DNA of 64,000 bases from Conoideocrella luteorostrata (lineage: Eukaryota > Ascomycota > Sordariomycetes > Hypocreales > Clavicipitaceae), in NCBI GenBank assembly GCA_032433595.1, contig JASWJB010000043.1, positions 1 to 64,000 of the forward strand, written 5' to 3'. Within the stretch, counting starts at the first letter, position 1; every line of letters begins with the position of its first letter. Shown here piece after piece: positions 33,038 to 44,805 of this stretch. A model generated the notes under the pieces. The model had not been told where the DNA came from. It saw only the letters and a list, made by a program, of their open reading frames with translations, and did no database searches. A program made the translations under genes and the position numbers.

Positions 33038-35211
33038 TCAAGAAGATGGCCTCGTCACAGACTTTTCCTCATCCCCGTCTTCACTGAACAGCATCTCTTG
33101 CGCTAGCAGGATTTGTTAGCTCTCTTTATCACCTTTACTTAGGAACTTGTGCAAAACTTGAAAAACTTACCACTCCATAGTTCCGAATACACGCCCGCGC
33201 GGTCAATCAGTTCCCTGTGCGTTCCCATCTCAGCAACACTCCCGTCCTTCAAGACAATGATCATGTCAGAGTCGAAGATGGTGCGCAGGCGATGGGCAAC
33301 GAACACGCTCGTGCGACCCTTCTCTCTCAATATGCCGTTAATATTTATCATCAGCGCCTGCTCGGTGTGTGTGTCCAATGCGCTGGTGGCTTCATCAAAG
33401 AACAGTAGAGGGGGGTCCTTGAGAAGCAGTCTGCTCATTGCTAGACGCTGCTTCTCGCCGCCAGAGATCATCAGGCCTCGTTCACCGACTTTGGTGCTAT
33501 ACCCGTCGGGGAACGTCTCAATAATATCGTGAATGCGGGCTCGCTTGGCAGCAGCGATGACGTCCTCGCGGGAAGCATCTACGAGTCCGTAACGAATATT
33601 GTGCTCGACAGTATCATTGAAGAGGGGTGTGTCTTGAGGGACAACTCCAATGGCCTTCCGCAACGAGTCCACTGTGACGTCGCGGATATCTTGGTTGTCG
33701 ATCAGAATGCGGCCATTTTGCACATCATACGACCGGAAGAGCAGGCGCAACAGTGTAGACTTGCCACAGCCGCTAGGACCAACAATGGCTACCTTTTTGC
33801 CTGCCGGGATCGTAAGAGATAGATTCTTCAAGATGGGCCGATCGGGGTGATATCCAAAAGTCACATCCTCGAACTTTATCTCTCCTCCACGAGCCAGCGC
33901 AAGCTGTTTGGCACCTGGCTTGTCGGTGATGCTAACGTTTACCTTTTGAAGGTTGAATAGAGTCTCCATATCAAGAAGCGACTGGCGCAGCTCTCGGTAC
34001 ACGGACCCTAAGAAGTTGAGTGGGACAGAAAGCTGGAAGACCAGCTGATTCACCATGACAAGATCACCTACTGTCAAAGCCCCCGTCGCAACGCCGTCCG
34101 CAGCGAAATACATCATGGCCGTCAGAGCCGATGAAAAAATGATGTTTTGCCCACTATTCAGAAAAGCCAATGACGTCGCTACCTTGATTGAGCTCTTTTC
34201 ATATTCCTTCAAAGCTTTATCATATCTTGCCACTTCAAATTTTTCATTGTTGAAATACTTTACCGCCTCATAGTTGATCAGAGAGTCCACAGCCACAGTT
34301 GACGCCTTACTGTCGGCGGCATTGGCCTGTCTCCGGAACTTTGTTCTCCAAGCCGTAGTCCAAATTGTAAATGCCGTGTATCCCACCATCGTCAACACCG
34401 TGATGGCCGCAAACTTGGCACCGTACTGCCACGTCAAAATACCACAGACCAAACTGATTTCCAGAGCAGTTGGTATAATATGGAAAACCATGCTTGTCAG
34501 CAAAAAGCTGATTCCTTTGGTGCCCCTATCAATCGCCCTGGTCAAACCACCAGTCTGCTTTGACAGATGGAAGCTAAGGTCGAGCCGTAACAAATGATCA
34601 AACACATTCCGAGCGACTCCCCGAATGGCCTTTTGCGCGACGGAAGCAAAAACAGCGTTTCGAAGCTCCTGGAAAATCGTGGCACCTATTCTCGTGGCGC
34701 CATACGCGACGATCATGCTCCCAGCAACAGCCGCTGTCGTACCACCCACAGCCGTGAAATCAATGTTCATGGAGTCCACGATGGTCTTGAAATAGAATGG
34801 TACTTGAACGTTCAGCAACTTTGCTCCTATAAGGAGCGAGACCGCCACCCCCACGCGTATTTTTGTGCCGTAACTATCTTTCGGCCATAGGTAGCGCGAC
34901 ATCTCTCGGATAATTGCCCAGTCAGCTTTGCGCTGTTCCGCTGCCGATTTGTCAACGGAAGCAAGCGGATCATTGTTCTTTTTCGGCGCTCCTGCCGCAG
35001 CAGGTGTGGTTTTGAGTAGTATCGCAGAAGGCTGCTTCACGGCGTTATCAGGTTTCGTCGGCGGCGATTCGCGACGAGTCGAGACCGATATTCGGAAGGA
35101 TCGCGTCGAGGCAATCTGCCGCGGGGGCAGCCATGATGGACGGCTGTGAGGCTGTCCGAAGCTGCACCGGGGACAGAGCAGCGAGGAGCGATGTAGTAAT
35201 CGAGGTATCAT
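33038..35211 (-). CDS. ATM1: Mitochondrial ABC half-transporter Atm1
   Basis: Two exons: 33171-35211 and a 65-bp terminal exon at 33038-33102 that replaces the apparent tail [10 protein letters not shown] with [14 protein letters not shown]. Total 701 residues. The Arg/Ser-rich N-terminus ([12 protein letters not shown]..., [13 protein letters not shown]) is a mitochondrial presequence. One six-helix ABC membrane domain includes [13 protein letters not shown], the loop typical of Atm1/ABCB7. The ATPase domain has Walker [10 protein letters not shown] (478-486), signature ISGGEKQR (about 582-589), Walker [13 protein letters not shown] and H-loop VAHRL. It exports a glutathione-linked sulfur species from the mitochondrial matrix for cytosolic Fe-S assembly and iron sensing (established for the family). 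Confidence 0.95.
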
Positions 35212-36296
35212 GGCGACTCTACTTCAAAGCAATCATTGTGAATTAGGACGAAGTATTCGTGGTTCGAGCGGTGAATGGCGGGGTCTCCGAGGAAGCGAAT
35301 TCCGGCCCAAAGCAAAAAAGAGAAAAACGAAGGCAAAAATCGCAAGAAGCAGTCAAATCACTAACTGCTTGGTTAATTGGGGGATAGTAGAGTTATAAAA
35401 TGTTTAAATCTCTACGTATTAGAGGACCCTGGGGGTTAATGATAAAGTTGTGGTCAAGGACACGACAGCTCTCAAGGTGCATGCGACCAGAAAGCGTGAC
35501 AAGCTAAGATCCGCAACCAATGGCGTCACGATTCCAGCCTAAGGCACCATCAATAACTTTCTCCATTGCAAAGCTCAGCTACGCGAAAGCTCATTGCATA
35601 AAAGTACGCTCACTCGTCAATTCACAGAGTACTGCCATTTTGATCTGGGTAATATCTGCGATATTCTAGTTAAAAATTCCATTACGAGGCGGCCATTGTA
35701 ATAAATATCGCCACATGTAGCTCTCAACTACGCCAACCTTTGCTTCTGTCTTTCGCAGCATATCATAATCAGAACATCCTACCAAGGTCATCGTATTTTA
35801 TAGGTTAAATCTCTCGATGAGCTAGCTCTTAAGATGGCTAAGAGAGTTCGGGATTATATCAAGGTTAGAATGGCATTGCATGATATTGGATGAAGCTAGA
35901 AGTGGAGCGACGTCAATCTCACTCAGGAATGATTCAATATAAATCACCACAAGTTTCATGTGCCCTCCAGTGACTTGTGTCCTCATGACGGTCTTTGATA
36001 ATGTTATCCGCTGTTGGTGGACCGGAGAATTTTTTTTATAATCGGACGCAGCGCCGAATTCGCGTGTCGCAAGGTCATGAATCTCGCGCTCAAGGCTGAC
36101 GTTAGTGCATCATCATACTAGCCAGGAGTCCGGAGCTGACGATGCTGCTCAGGCTTACATGATTAATACCTAGCTAACGGGCGACGGGACGGCGCGGGTT
36201 TTGTCAATGCAAATGTCATGTTCCATTGTACACAACAAGGCTCGTCTGGCCACAAACTTCATCTTCTGGTATTGCCTGTCATCTATAGGATCCGTC
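35212..36296. other. Intergenic interval, ATM1 promoter and P450 3' flank
   Basis: 1.08 kb, moderately AT-rich with a T8 run near 36030. No gene, tRNA or repeat recognised. Confidence 0.5.
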
Positions 36297-38111
36297 TCAA
36301 CCTCTCTGTTCTTCACTCAACTCCGAAGTGATATCCCTCCTCTTAATCCACACTTTGATAGGTTTGGTTGGATACCTCGAAGCAGCCCGTTTGCATGTAG
36401 CTGGCTCATCCCAGCCCGCGCCCTCGGGAGGCACCATGTCGTAATACGAAATAATCATGGACACATATAGAAGCATCTCGCGCAGCGCAAAAGCGCGACC
36501 CTTGCACATGGTAAAACCGCCACCTGGATATATATGGTTAAATGACTGATCAATGAGAATTTATCATCTTGGGCAACACGGTAGAGCAAACTTACCAAAG
36601 GGCCTGAAGGTTCCGAAATCCGCCGTTTGTAGTTTACGTCCATTCTCATCCTCTGTTTCTTTCAGAAATCTATCGTGATGCCACTCCTTGGGGTTGGGGA
36701 AGTATTCTGCGTCAAACTGATGCAACTCATGTGCTATGTGAGCCATATGCCCTTTCTGGAGGAAGTAGGTCTCTGACTGCTGTCCCTTCCGCTCTAACAC
36801 CACATCCTCGGTCAACCACTTGACCGTCCAGATGCCAGTATAGACTCGAAGAGTTTCGCAATAAGCCGCCTTTAAGTGTGGGCATTTCCTAATGAGGCCA
36901 TTCAAGTCGAGTTCTTCCAGCTCTGGCGCCAGCCAAACGACGGATCCAAATTCGTTTCGCGGCTGCACCACTTTAACATACGGGGCAATTTCTTCCCGCA
37001 CAATCTCCAACAGCACGGGGTCCCTGTAGAGTTCGAATATCATCCATGTGATGAGCGGGTTGGCATTGGCATTCATAGCCCAAGCCAGTGCCACATCACA
37101 CGAAGCCCTGGCTTCAAGGGACAAGCCGTGATTTCGGAACAACTCGATACGGCGCTTGACGAATGTGCTGACATTGTCCATGTCCTGCCATTTGATGCCA
37201 GGATCCTCACCCTCGAGGTACTTTTCCATGGCAGCCTCAAACTCGAGTGTGCGAGTCAACATCTGTCGCCGGGCGACTTTAGCTCGCTGAAGTCTCGGCC
37301 ACGGTATCCATGCGGGCACTTTCGCAGCGAGCAAAACAAGACCCTCATCAAATATCCATAGCAAGTCCCAAAAATCAGGGAAATTGTCAACAAAGTTCGT
37401 TCCAAACAATGCGGGGTTTGCCGTGCTGGAGACGAACCCTCGAACCAACGACATCAGGTCGGCCTCGACAAAAGGCTCGCCTTTGCTATTTTCCACTACA
37501 TCGACATTTGCGGTTCTCTCCCAGTCCGCCTGGTCCGCGTTGGACGAGTTGAAAGTAACAAACTCGGAGATGTGAGTCCTTACCTGGTCGACCAGGGAAT
37601 TGACCAAGTTGCTCAAACCAGGCTCAGAGAGCATGTGCTTGAACAGATCAGGCGTCTCATGCGCGAGGTTGCTATAGGCGAGTTGATCTTGTTTGCGGAG
37701 ACCAAAGCTTGTTGTGAGCATGCGAGTGGCGATCCATTTCTCTTCGGCTGTTGTGCGCGGTCGATTCATGAGCGCGGTCGACAGGGCCGGCTCATGAATG
37801 ATGTGGTGCTTTTGGCCCAGCATCAAGAGTGAGAAGATGCCCTCGGGATATTTTGTTCGGAGTCCGGCAAGGAATCCATCCTTGTTGAACATGAAATGGG
37901 GACCATGTCCCACAAAGGGAAGCCAGTAACCTGGCATTGAAGGTGCCTGCGTGCCGCCATGTCTGCCTTGTGATGCTGGCACGCGGAAAAGAAGTAATGA
38001 TGCTACTAAAACAACGGCAAACGTTATCAGGGAAGCGACAAGTGGGTTTTGCGACATGAGGCTGAGAATGGCATGCGTGTTGCCGCCGATGCCCTCGACG
38101 TGACGTTCCAT
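36297..38111 (-). CDS. Cytochrome P450, CYP7/CYP8-like fungal clade
   Basis: Two exons (36596-38111 and 36297-36523) give 580 residues, and the intron splits the heme loop. Splicing produces FRPFGGGFTMCKGRAFALRE with heme ligand C512 (FxxGxxxCxG). K-helix ETLR and the WHHDRF motif are present. The I-helix reads ALAWAMNANANPLITW, so the usual acid-Thr oxygen-activation pair is replaced by Asn/Ala. Prostacyclin-synthase-like and CYP7-type enzymes share this departure, which may mean isomerase or hydroperoxide chemistry or unusual proton delivery. The N-terminal hydrophobic helix (VASLITFAVVLVASLLLF) anchors it in the ER. Met19 is an alternative start. Confidence 0.9.
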
Positions 38112-39507
38112 GGCGATGGTACTTTAACCAAGGTACAGCGCATGCATATCGCAATGCTTGTTGACCTCGTTACCGGTCGGCTCGAATAACAAGTTTGATT
38201 AGATTCAGGACAAGACAAGAGAGGAGCCTGGACGTATTACAAAAGCAAACCAGAAACAGGTTCATGCCAGATGCAATGTTTAGAGAGCGACAAGCCCTTT
38301 TTGTCGAGTATTCTGTTTGATAGCTGACCAGTTGACCAGCCTTCATGCCTACCAGCCAGCCTGTCTGCCGGCACGAGAGACTGGCAGGGGGCAGGGCTTC
38401 GGAGCACCACCAAGGATCTTTTGCTAGCTCGTCGAAAATGAGGGCGGAGGCGGCAGTCGGCCAAGTGATCCGCTTGTCACACCGCGCAGACTCGCTGTGC
38501 AATAAATTCTTGGACAGCTGTCTATCCAAGCCACGAAGGGTGGCCTGACAAACAAGCTCTCAAGTCATGATGACTGGTCCGGTTGACGTGATGTGCAGTA
38601 TATTGCATCCCCGTGCGTCCAACATGCATGGGAATTTGCTGCATTGTACGGAGTATCGAGTACATTCAAGGCATGCTGCTTACTGATGACTGGCCGCCTT
38701 GACAGAGTACGGAGTCCGGTGTACTCCGTACCCAGTATTCCATTTCAACCCCCGAAAGGTTGCATGACATGGTGAGCCTATCATACAATACGGAGTAAGC
38801 AGCCGTGGCAGCCAGCGTCTTTGTCCCCCTGGGCTGTCGAAGCGACGGGCCAAGCACGCCCTAAACCATAAAAGTGACATCCTTCAGGGGTTTCGGAGTG
38901 GCGCGCGCTCAACAATCGGCGGGCCACGGCTCGTGGCTTTTTCGGCAGCGTTGCACCAGACGCTTAGGTACCAAGCACATGGGTAAACAGCATCATACTA
39001 CGGAGTATGAGGGCGGAATATGGAGGACGAGTAAAGACCAAAACCCTGCGTTATCTACGGAGTACGTGTCTGAAATTTGGCAAAGAAGCTGGCGACGTGC
39101 GTGCGAAATACTTTGACGGCCTGATTCGCACCTACGCTCATCTTGCTCCTCTGCCTGACCCGGTTTCTGGGGAGCTGAGATTTGCTCTTACATGCCGTGC
39201 AAGAATCACAGAATATTCAAATACAACTTCTCTTTAATGCCACTATATGGGTGCCAATTTAGTTAGATTATTACATATGTTAGGTTCTCGGCGCCATGAA
39301 TAAACTGTATAAACAATGATTCGTAAAAGCATTCACCGCAATAATACATCAAATCAAGGCTCCTAACAAAGCATACCAAAGCTCACGGGTCCGAGATCCT
39401 CAATACAGGGTGTTGAAAGACGAGTCGCACCCAGTAGAAAATATGGCCCGCATTCTGTCATAATTAAATTCATTCGCCCCTTCCAACGCCTCGTCTTGGT
39501 ATAGCGC
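38112..39507. other. Intergenic interval with a dense TACGGAGTA cluster
   Basis: 1.4 kb of P450 promoter and 3' flank of the Myb gene. TACGGAGTA or TACTCCGTA occurs at 38647, 38722, 38789, 38999 and 39056, with a truncated TACGGAGT at 38708. No gene seen. Confidence 0.65.
38647..39064. repeat. Cluster of five TACGGAGTA/TACTCCGTA words
   Basis: Full 9-mers at 38647-38655, 38722-38730, 38789-38797, 38999-39007 and 39056-39064, in both orientations, all outside coding sequence. Confidence 0.8.
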
Positions 39508-42337
39508 TCATTGAGCTGCGACTTTAGCGGGCAAATCTTCCATGTCATCCATGACACTGTCCTCGTCCCTTGGAGACGACTGCTGGTCGCCTTTTTTGCT
39601 ACTTCGAGATTGGAATTTGCTAGGTGTCTTTGTTCTACGCAATTGCTCAACGTCGATTTCCGATTCTTGTTCTTGGGTATGTTGAGGCTCCTGCGTGTTA
39701 TCCTCGATAGGATCAACGTCCGCAACAGCGGACTTGCGGCCACGGGTGCGTGAAGATGAATTTTTGCCAGCCCTCTTAGCAGGGGTGGCTTTCTTGGTTG
39801 GCTGAGCCGCTTCCACCAACGCAGGATCGATATTCATCTCCTCGTCCTGTGGCTGGTTTTGCTCTGATTCGACAGCCTGTTCGAGCGTGTTACCATTGGT
39901 TTCTGCGTCGTTGTCCTCTACGTCCGATCCGCCGACAAATTCTTCGCTGCCTTGACCACGGTTTAAGTTACCAGATGAAGCCATGTTTGACATGGTTTGG
40001 ATGAAGTTCATTTCGTCCGCGTCATCAAAGAGGTCGTCTGGAATATCCGGTAGGTCGCCGGTTTGATTGTAACGTTCAACCAAGTACTCTGCGGCATCTC
40101 GTACGGTAGCCTCCATGTGGTTCGGTACGGTTGCCTTGAGACGACGCCACAACAGCATTTGGGTAAACCGATGCCACTGGTTACGGAACGGCTTATCCAC
40201 CAATCTCTGCCATGGAATTTTCACGTCTGCGCCAACTGCAGTGGCTTGAATAGCCATAACCAAGCGATACCGCTCTTCACTGGGCATGGCGGCAATCTGC
40301 CGTCGACCCTTCTCCAGTCTGAATGATATCTGAGAATCAGGCTGGGTGGAAGCAAGTTTATCGCTGCCGTGCGTGCGGATGTTCATGGACTTCCACTTTG
40401 TGATGCATTGTAATCGACTTCGAGTGCGATCCATGCACTCACTAATGCCCTGCCAGTCAATGAGCTCTTCATAGCTCCGCTTAAGTAGATCTTTCTCTGG
40501 TTTTTGTATCCGTAACTCATCGATGGCTTGCATAGACTCCATGATGTGCTGAGTGAGCCGAGCCTCCTCTTGCTCATCCCATGCATCTTTTCGTTGATTC
40601 GCACCACACACAATATAGTTGCGATATCGGTCTCGCAGATCTTCCGGATGCCGATTGATGAGGCCGGCGATTTTGGACCATTTCGTGCCGTGTATGTTTA
40701 TGAGCTCAGTAAGCTCGGCATCTTGTTCGGTTGTCCAGGTACCACGGGCAACAAAGTTGTGGAACTTCTTGCGCGTAATGTTGATGACTTTTTGTCTATG
40801 CCGGTCGGGACATTCGTCAAAGATGAGAACCCAGAGCTGCGCGTTCGTGTCACCCGCAGTGGTTCCGCCAGGGGCATGTATAAGCTGAGTCCAGGTTAGC
40901 CACGATGGTTAAATGCACTGACAATGCATCCGTCAAGGAACTGTTAGCACTCACTTCGTTGACCTCTTGTTGTGACAGACCATGACTGGCGCGAAAGCTT
41001 TCTACTGCGCCCGAGATGCGTGCAAGTTCAGCATCAGTGAATCGCCCTTGCGTGTAGCCGGACAAGCGATTTCGCCGCTCAGCAGTACGACCTTCAGCAT
41101 ATTCGTCCGCCTCAACAGAGCCGCCTCGCATTGACTGCGAAAGCTTCTCCCTTTTGGGTTTCCGTCCGCGTGATTCCTTCTTGGCGGCCGGTTTGGACCT
41201 TTTGCGAGGCTTTGGCGTCATCGCTGATGGTGACGGCAAGTCTCCGTCGTACTCCGCAATATCTGGGATAGGCTGCTCAAAGAAAGTCGGTTTGGCCTTC
41301 TTGCGCGTAGATCGTGTCTTTTTCTGCTGTGGACTAGATGTCTCGACTTCACCAGCTGTCTCTATGCCAGCATTTAAAGGTTCTTGGGGATATTGGTCGG
41401 CCATCTCCTTATCTTGGTCGCCGTTTTGTCTACCATCCACATCATGCTGCCCATTGCGATGCTCGTCCCATGCCTCACGAGCAAGACGTGCCACATCATG
41501 CTCCGTATCGACAGCTAGCCCAAGACCAGCTTCTCCAGAAGTGACAGCTGTGGCACCCAGGGCGTGGCCATTGTCTCTCATGTCGACGTCCATTTGGTCG
41601 GGTACAGGAACGCTATTCTCTCTTGAACCGGTGTCTCTGGACTGGCTTCGTCGTCGCAAGTGAGCGACAGTTGGTGATCTTTGTGGGTCAGACTGTGGTT
41701 CGTCGCCTTCGAAAATGGCACTGTCTGAGATACCACGCCTATCCTTCTTTTTTCGAAGGAACGCGGATGAACCTGCGTCTTGAGAGCTGCGACGCCTCCC
41801 ACCATCTTGGTCTTCAGACTCTTGATCTTGAGGCCTGTGTTTCTTTCGTCGCTTCCCCTCGGCTGAGTCGGACAATTTGCGCTTCTTTTTCGTTTGGGAA
41901 GAAGAAACTGCCGCTTCCTCCTGCAACTGACCCCATGGGATGTCCGCAGAAGGCTCAGACTGCTCATTTGGATACGGGAAGCTACTGGGGACTTCTACGT
42001 CCTCTGCAGATTTTCTCCTCGATTTTTTGTGTTTCTTGTGCGACTCCTTTTCTTCGGGTACAAGCGGACTAGAGATAGCCTCTTGTTGAGACGACCGTCG
42101 CTTCTTGTGTCGCTTATCCTTCTTCTGCCGCTTCGATTTCTTAGTCGATGAATGCAGCGCCGCATCATCCGTCATAATCGCCTCGGGTGCTTGTGAAGAG
42201 AACGTGTCCGGCGCCGCGTTACTATCGAACATCTCGATGGCACCAAAGTCAACATCAACGCCAGGAAGCTCGTCTACATTCGCATCGCCGGCAGAAGCCA
42301 CCGAGCCGGCGACCGAGCGGTCATCAACATTCGCCAT
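39508..42337 (-). CDS. Reb1/TTF-I-like Myb DNA-binding protein
   Basis: Two exons (40955-42337 and 39508-40884, 70-bp intron) give 919 residues. The N-terminal half is low complexity with Lys/Arg-rich clusters (KKSKRQKKDKRHKKRR), typical nuclear localisation. After the join (QQEVNE-LIHAPGG) come INITRKKFHNFVARGTWTTE and a Myb repeat at about 509-551 (Trp, WSKIAG, DLRDRYRNYI), then a second repeat starting AWDEQEEARL with W-x-x-I and CITKWKSM. A third tryptophan-rich stretch (PFRNQWHRFTQMLLWRR) follows. This arrangement matches Reb1/Rtf1/TTF-I proteins, which bind rDNA terminators and promoters and block forks or RNA polymerase I. The open frame continues upstream of ATG 42337 to a TAG at 42475 without a Met, so an extra 5' exon is possible. 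Confidence 0.82.
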
Positions 42338-42950
42338 TGTTCCGGGAAGGTGGTCGCGAAGGGTGTTCTCAAAGTCGTCCTTCACGGCTTTCCCGAATGG
42401 TTCTGCTTCCCTCTTCCGCGCCGATTGATCACGGGGAAGTGATTCTGAGTCGGCTTCAGATTGCGCTCCTATCTAGGACCGCAGGGTAGATGCAAAATGG
42501 ATGTCTGGCCATCGGGTGATGTTTGCAGGCATTGGACAAGGTGCACAGCGAGGCTGGTTTTGCGACTGCCCGTAGGTCAGCTGGCTGTGGGGCTACAAAA
42601 TGTTGGAGGCGCGTCAGCCACCTACCACGGCCTAATTTGGTCGAGAAATCAGATTGCTGCCTGAATTCTAAGGCCTAAAAATCGCTCCCTACACAGATGC
42701 CCCGAAGTGAGCTTGACCGAATACTCGTGTCATATCTTGTTGACGTAAATTTAACTCTCCTGTCGCCCCGTGGCTCTCTTCCTGGCCGTAGGGAGAAATA
42801 GATTCAAGATGAATAGTTTTTTTTTTCTTTTCTTCTTTTCTATAATCAGTCTAGTCACGATTTTCTATACTCGTACATAACCACATAACAACGTCAAAAA
42901 TACATAGTAAAAATGGTTCATGCGCGTCTTGCCAAACGAGACAACGTCCA
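42338..42950. other. Short intergenic interval between tandem minus-strand genes
   Basis: 613 bp. The first 135 bp read open in the Myb gene frame and may be exon. The rest has a T/C-rich run (42819-42840) and no gene. Confidence 0.5.
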
Positions 42951-44805
42951 CTAGTCCTCTTTTTCCTCCTCGGGCATCTTCAACTTTACAGTGAACCTGT
43001 TTCGGTCCTGGGCAATGTCATACTGGCCACCAAGCACCAAATCCTTTGCAACCAACTCCCTCGTTCGGCCCAAACTTTCAATAGCGGCTATCCTTTCAAT
43101 TGTGTCCTCCAAGTGCTGCTTAAAGCCAGGCTGGCTGCAAATCTCTCGAAAGGCGCGATGCATCGGTACGCTACTCGCTCGTACGTCTGCTCGATTCGTA
43201 ATGGTGAATAGGTTTAAGCTGTCAAGATCTCGGATGAAGTCGCACCGCGTCATGATTTCTTGGGCGACATGGAAAGGATACGTCGGCAAGATGTGGCCTA
43301 GCTTAGGGTCATAAGTACTCGCCATATCATCTTCTTTCTCAACTAGTGCCTGTGCCAGAACCATAGCTGCCGCCTAGAAATAAGTAGTGATTTAGTTAGT
43401 TGCTTCAACTTTTCAACTGCTTGGGGCAGTAAAAGTTTTACACAAAGTACTTACTGCCCACTTCTGCTGGTCCATAACATCATCGTCCATTTCAGAACCC
43501 ATGATCCAGCACTGATTGAGGAACCACTTCTTCTCAATATCCTTGATTGTCTCACAAGTGGTAGCCATGTCACGGCTTTTGGCTACGCGGTTCAAAAAGC
43601 TTAACCGACCTCCAACTCGGTCGTACACATCGTCTAGTTGTTCTTGTGACAACATTTCGCCAAAATATCGCATGCGGTACCTTTGCAGGGCTTGAACGGC
43701 TTGTTGTTTGGGTAAATCGGTCACCGGAAGCACTTCCATTCTAGTAGATAGCTGCTTGAGACGCTCGTAAACCCAATAATCATCCGAGTTGAAGACCATT
43801 GTTACCAAACCTGCCGCTGCCCACTGTTCAGCTCGTTGTTGGAGAAGCTCGATGAGATTGCGTCCGTCTTCGTCGTTGCGTATGAGGTGCATCTGATTGA
43901 CAATGACCACAAGAGGCTTCCTCCTTACCCGGAACAGTTTCATCGCCACTTTCTCCAGTTTATTCAGAGCACGCTCAATGTCAAGCAGAGCACCCATGTC
44001 CCGTGGTCCCTTTTCACTGAAATATCCGCCTATATAATCTTCGTGAAACTCGTAATCAAGCGCTTTGCCCAGTCGTATTCTCACGATTTCGGGGTCAGCA
44101 TGGGCCTCGAACATAGCCACACCATCGCCGTCAATTTTGCGCATTGCCTCAATGAGCATACTGCTCTTGCCTGATCCTTTCTCGCCCATCATCAGGTAAT
44201 AATGCCCGACTTCCTGGCCAGTGATGATAGAATCTACGTGCTCCTGCTCTGGCCGATGTACCCAATGTTCTTCACCTGGAGGATGGCTGTGCGGAACATC
44301 TTTGCCCACAGCAGCCAATTCAAGGACCGGATCTCCAGGTTCAAAGGCGCGTGTCATTTTCTGAAGCACCAGCATCTTGTACATTTTGTGGTAGATATAG
44401 GCAGCACCTGCAAAGCCTACTCCCAGCACAAATATGGAAGCAAGAGTTGTAGCAGCAGATTCACCCATTTTGGCAAAGATAGATGGTCCATCAGATTTAC
44501 CCCTTTTGCTGCCATTGTCTCCGTTGTGTGTGGTATTGTCTGCAGACTTGTCAGCACTGTGAATAAAGACCTTTTTTATGCCTCGTCAACAAGTTTTTAT
44601 TTGGGGGGTTACGAGGCTCAAAGACTATTGCAACGAGCTGCCAGAGCCCAGCTCTCAAGATGACCAATGGCTTACCATTAAGTCTAGGCGTATTTGTCGA
44701 GAACGGCCGCGAATACAACGCAAGCGGTCTGTTCCGCCTGTACGTAGCCTGCCGTGGTCCGGAAAGTGACCGCGGTGTGCGAGGAACGGATCTCACAGCC
44801 TGCAT
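42951..44805 (-). CDS. Mitochondrial P-loop (AAA-type) ATPase, conserved fungal protein
   Basis: Three exons (44676-44805, 43455-44539, 42951-43373) give 545 residues. The first exon is a classic presequence (MQAVRSVPRTPRSLSG..., RPFSTNTPRLN) and joins in frame only with the acceptor CTGCAG before 44539. A single transmembrane helix (TLASIFVLGVGFAGAAYIY) follows at about residues 75-93. Walker A is GEKGSGKSS (about 162-170). Walker B is degenerate, VVIVNQMHL, with Asn-Gln where Asp-Glu is expected. Sensor-like region VFNSDDYWVYERL follows, and the C-terminal exon is helical. It probably sits in the inner membrane. Function unknown; the architecture recalls Orc/Cdc6- or STAND-like ATPases. Confidence 0.82.

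Noticed and set aside
20976..38111. Complete secondary-metabolite cluster
   Set aside because: Tailoring enzymes and transporters are present, but no PKS, NRPS, terpene or other backbone enzyme is visible in the window.
41154..41663. 169-codon plus-strand frame opposite the Myb gene
   Set aside because: Antisense shadow of the low-complexity Lys/Ser-rich region.
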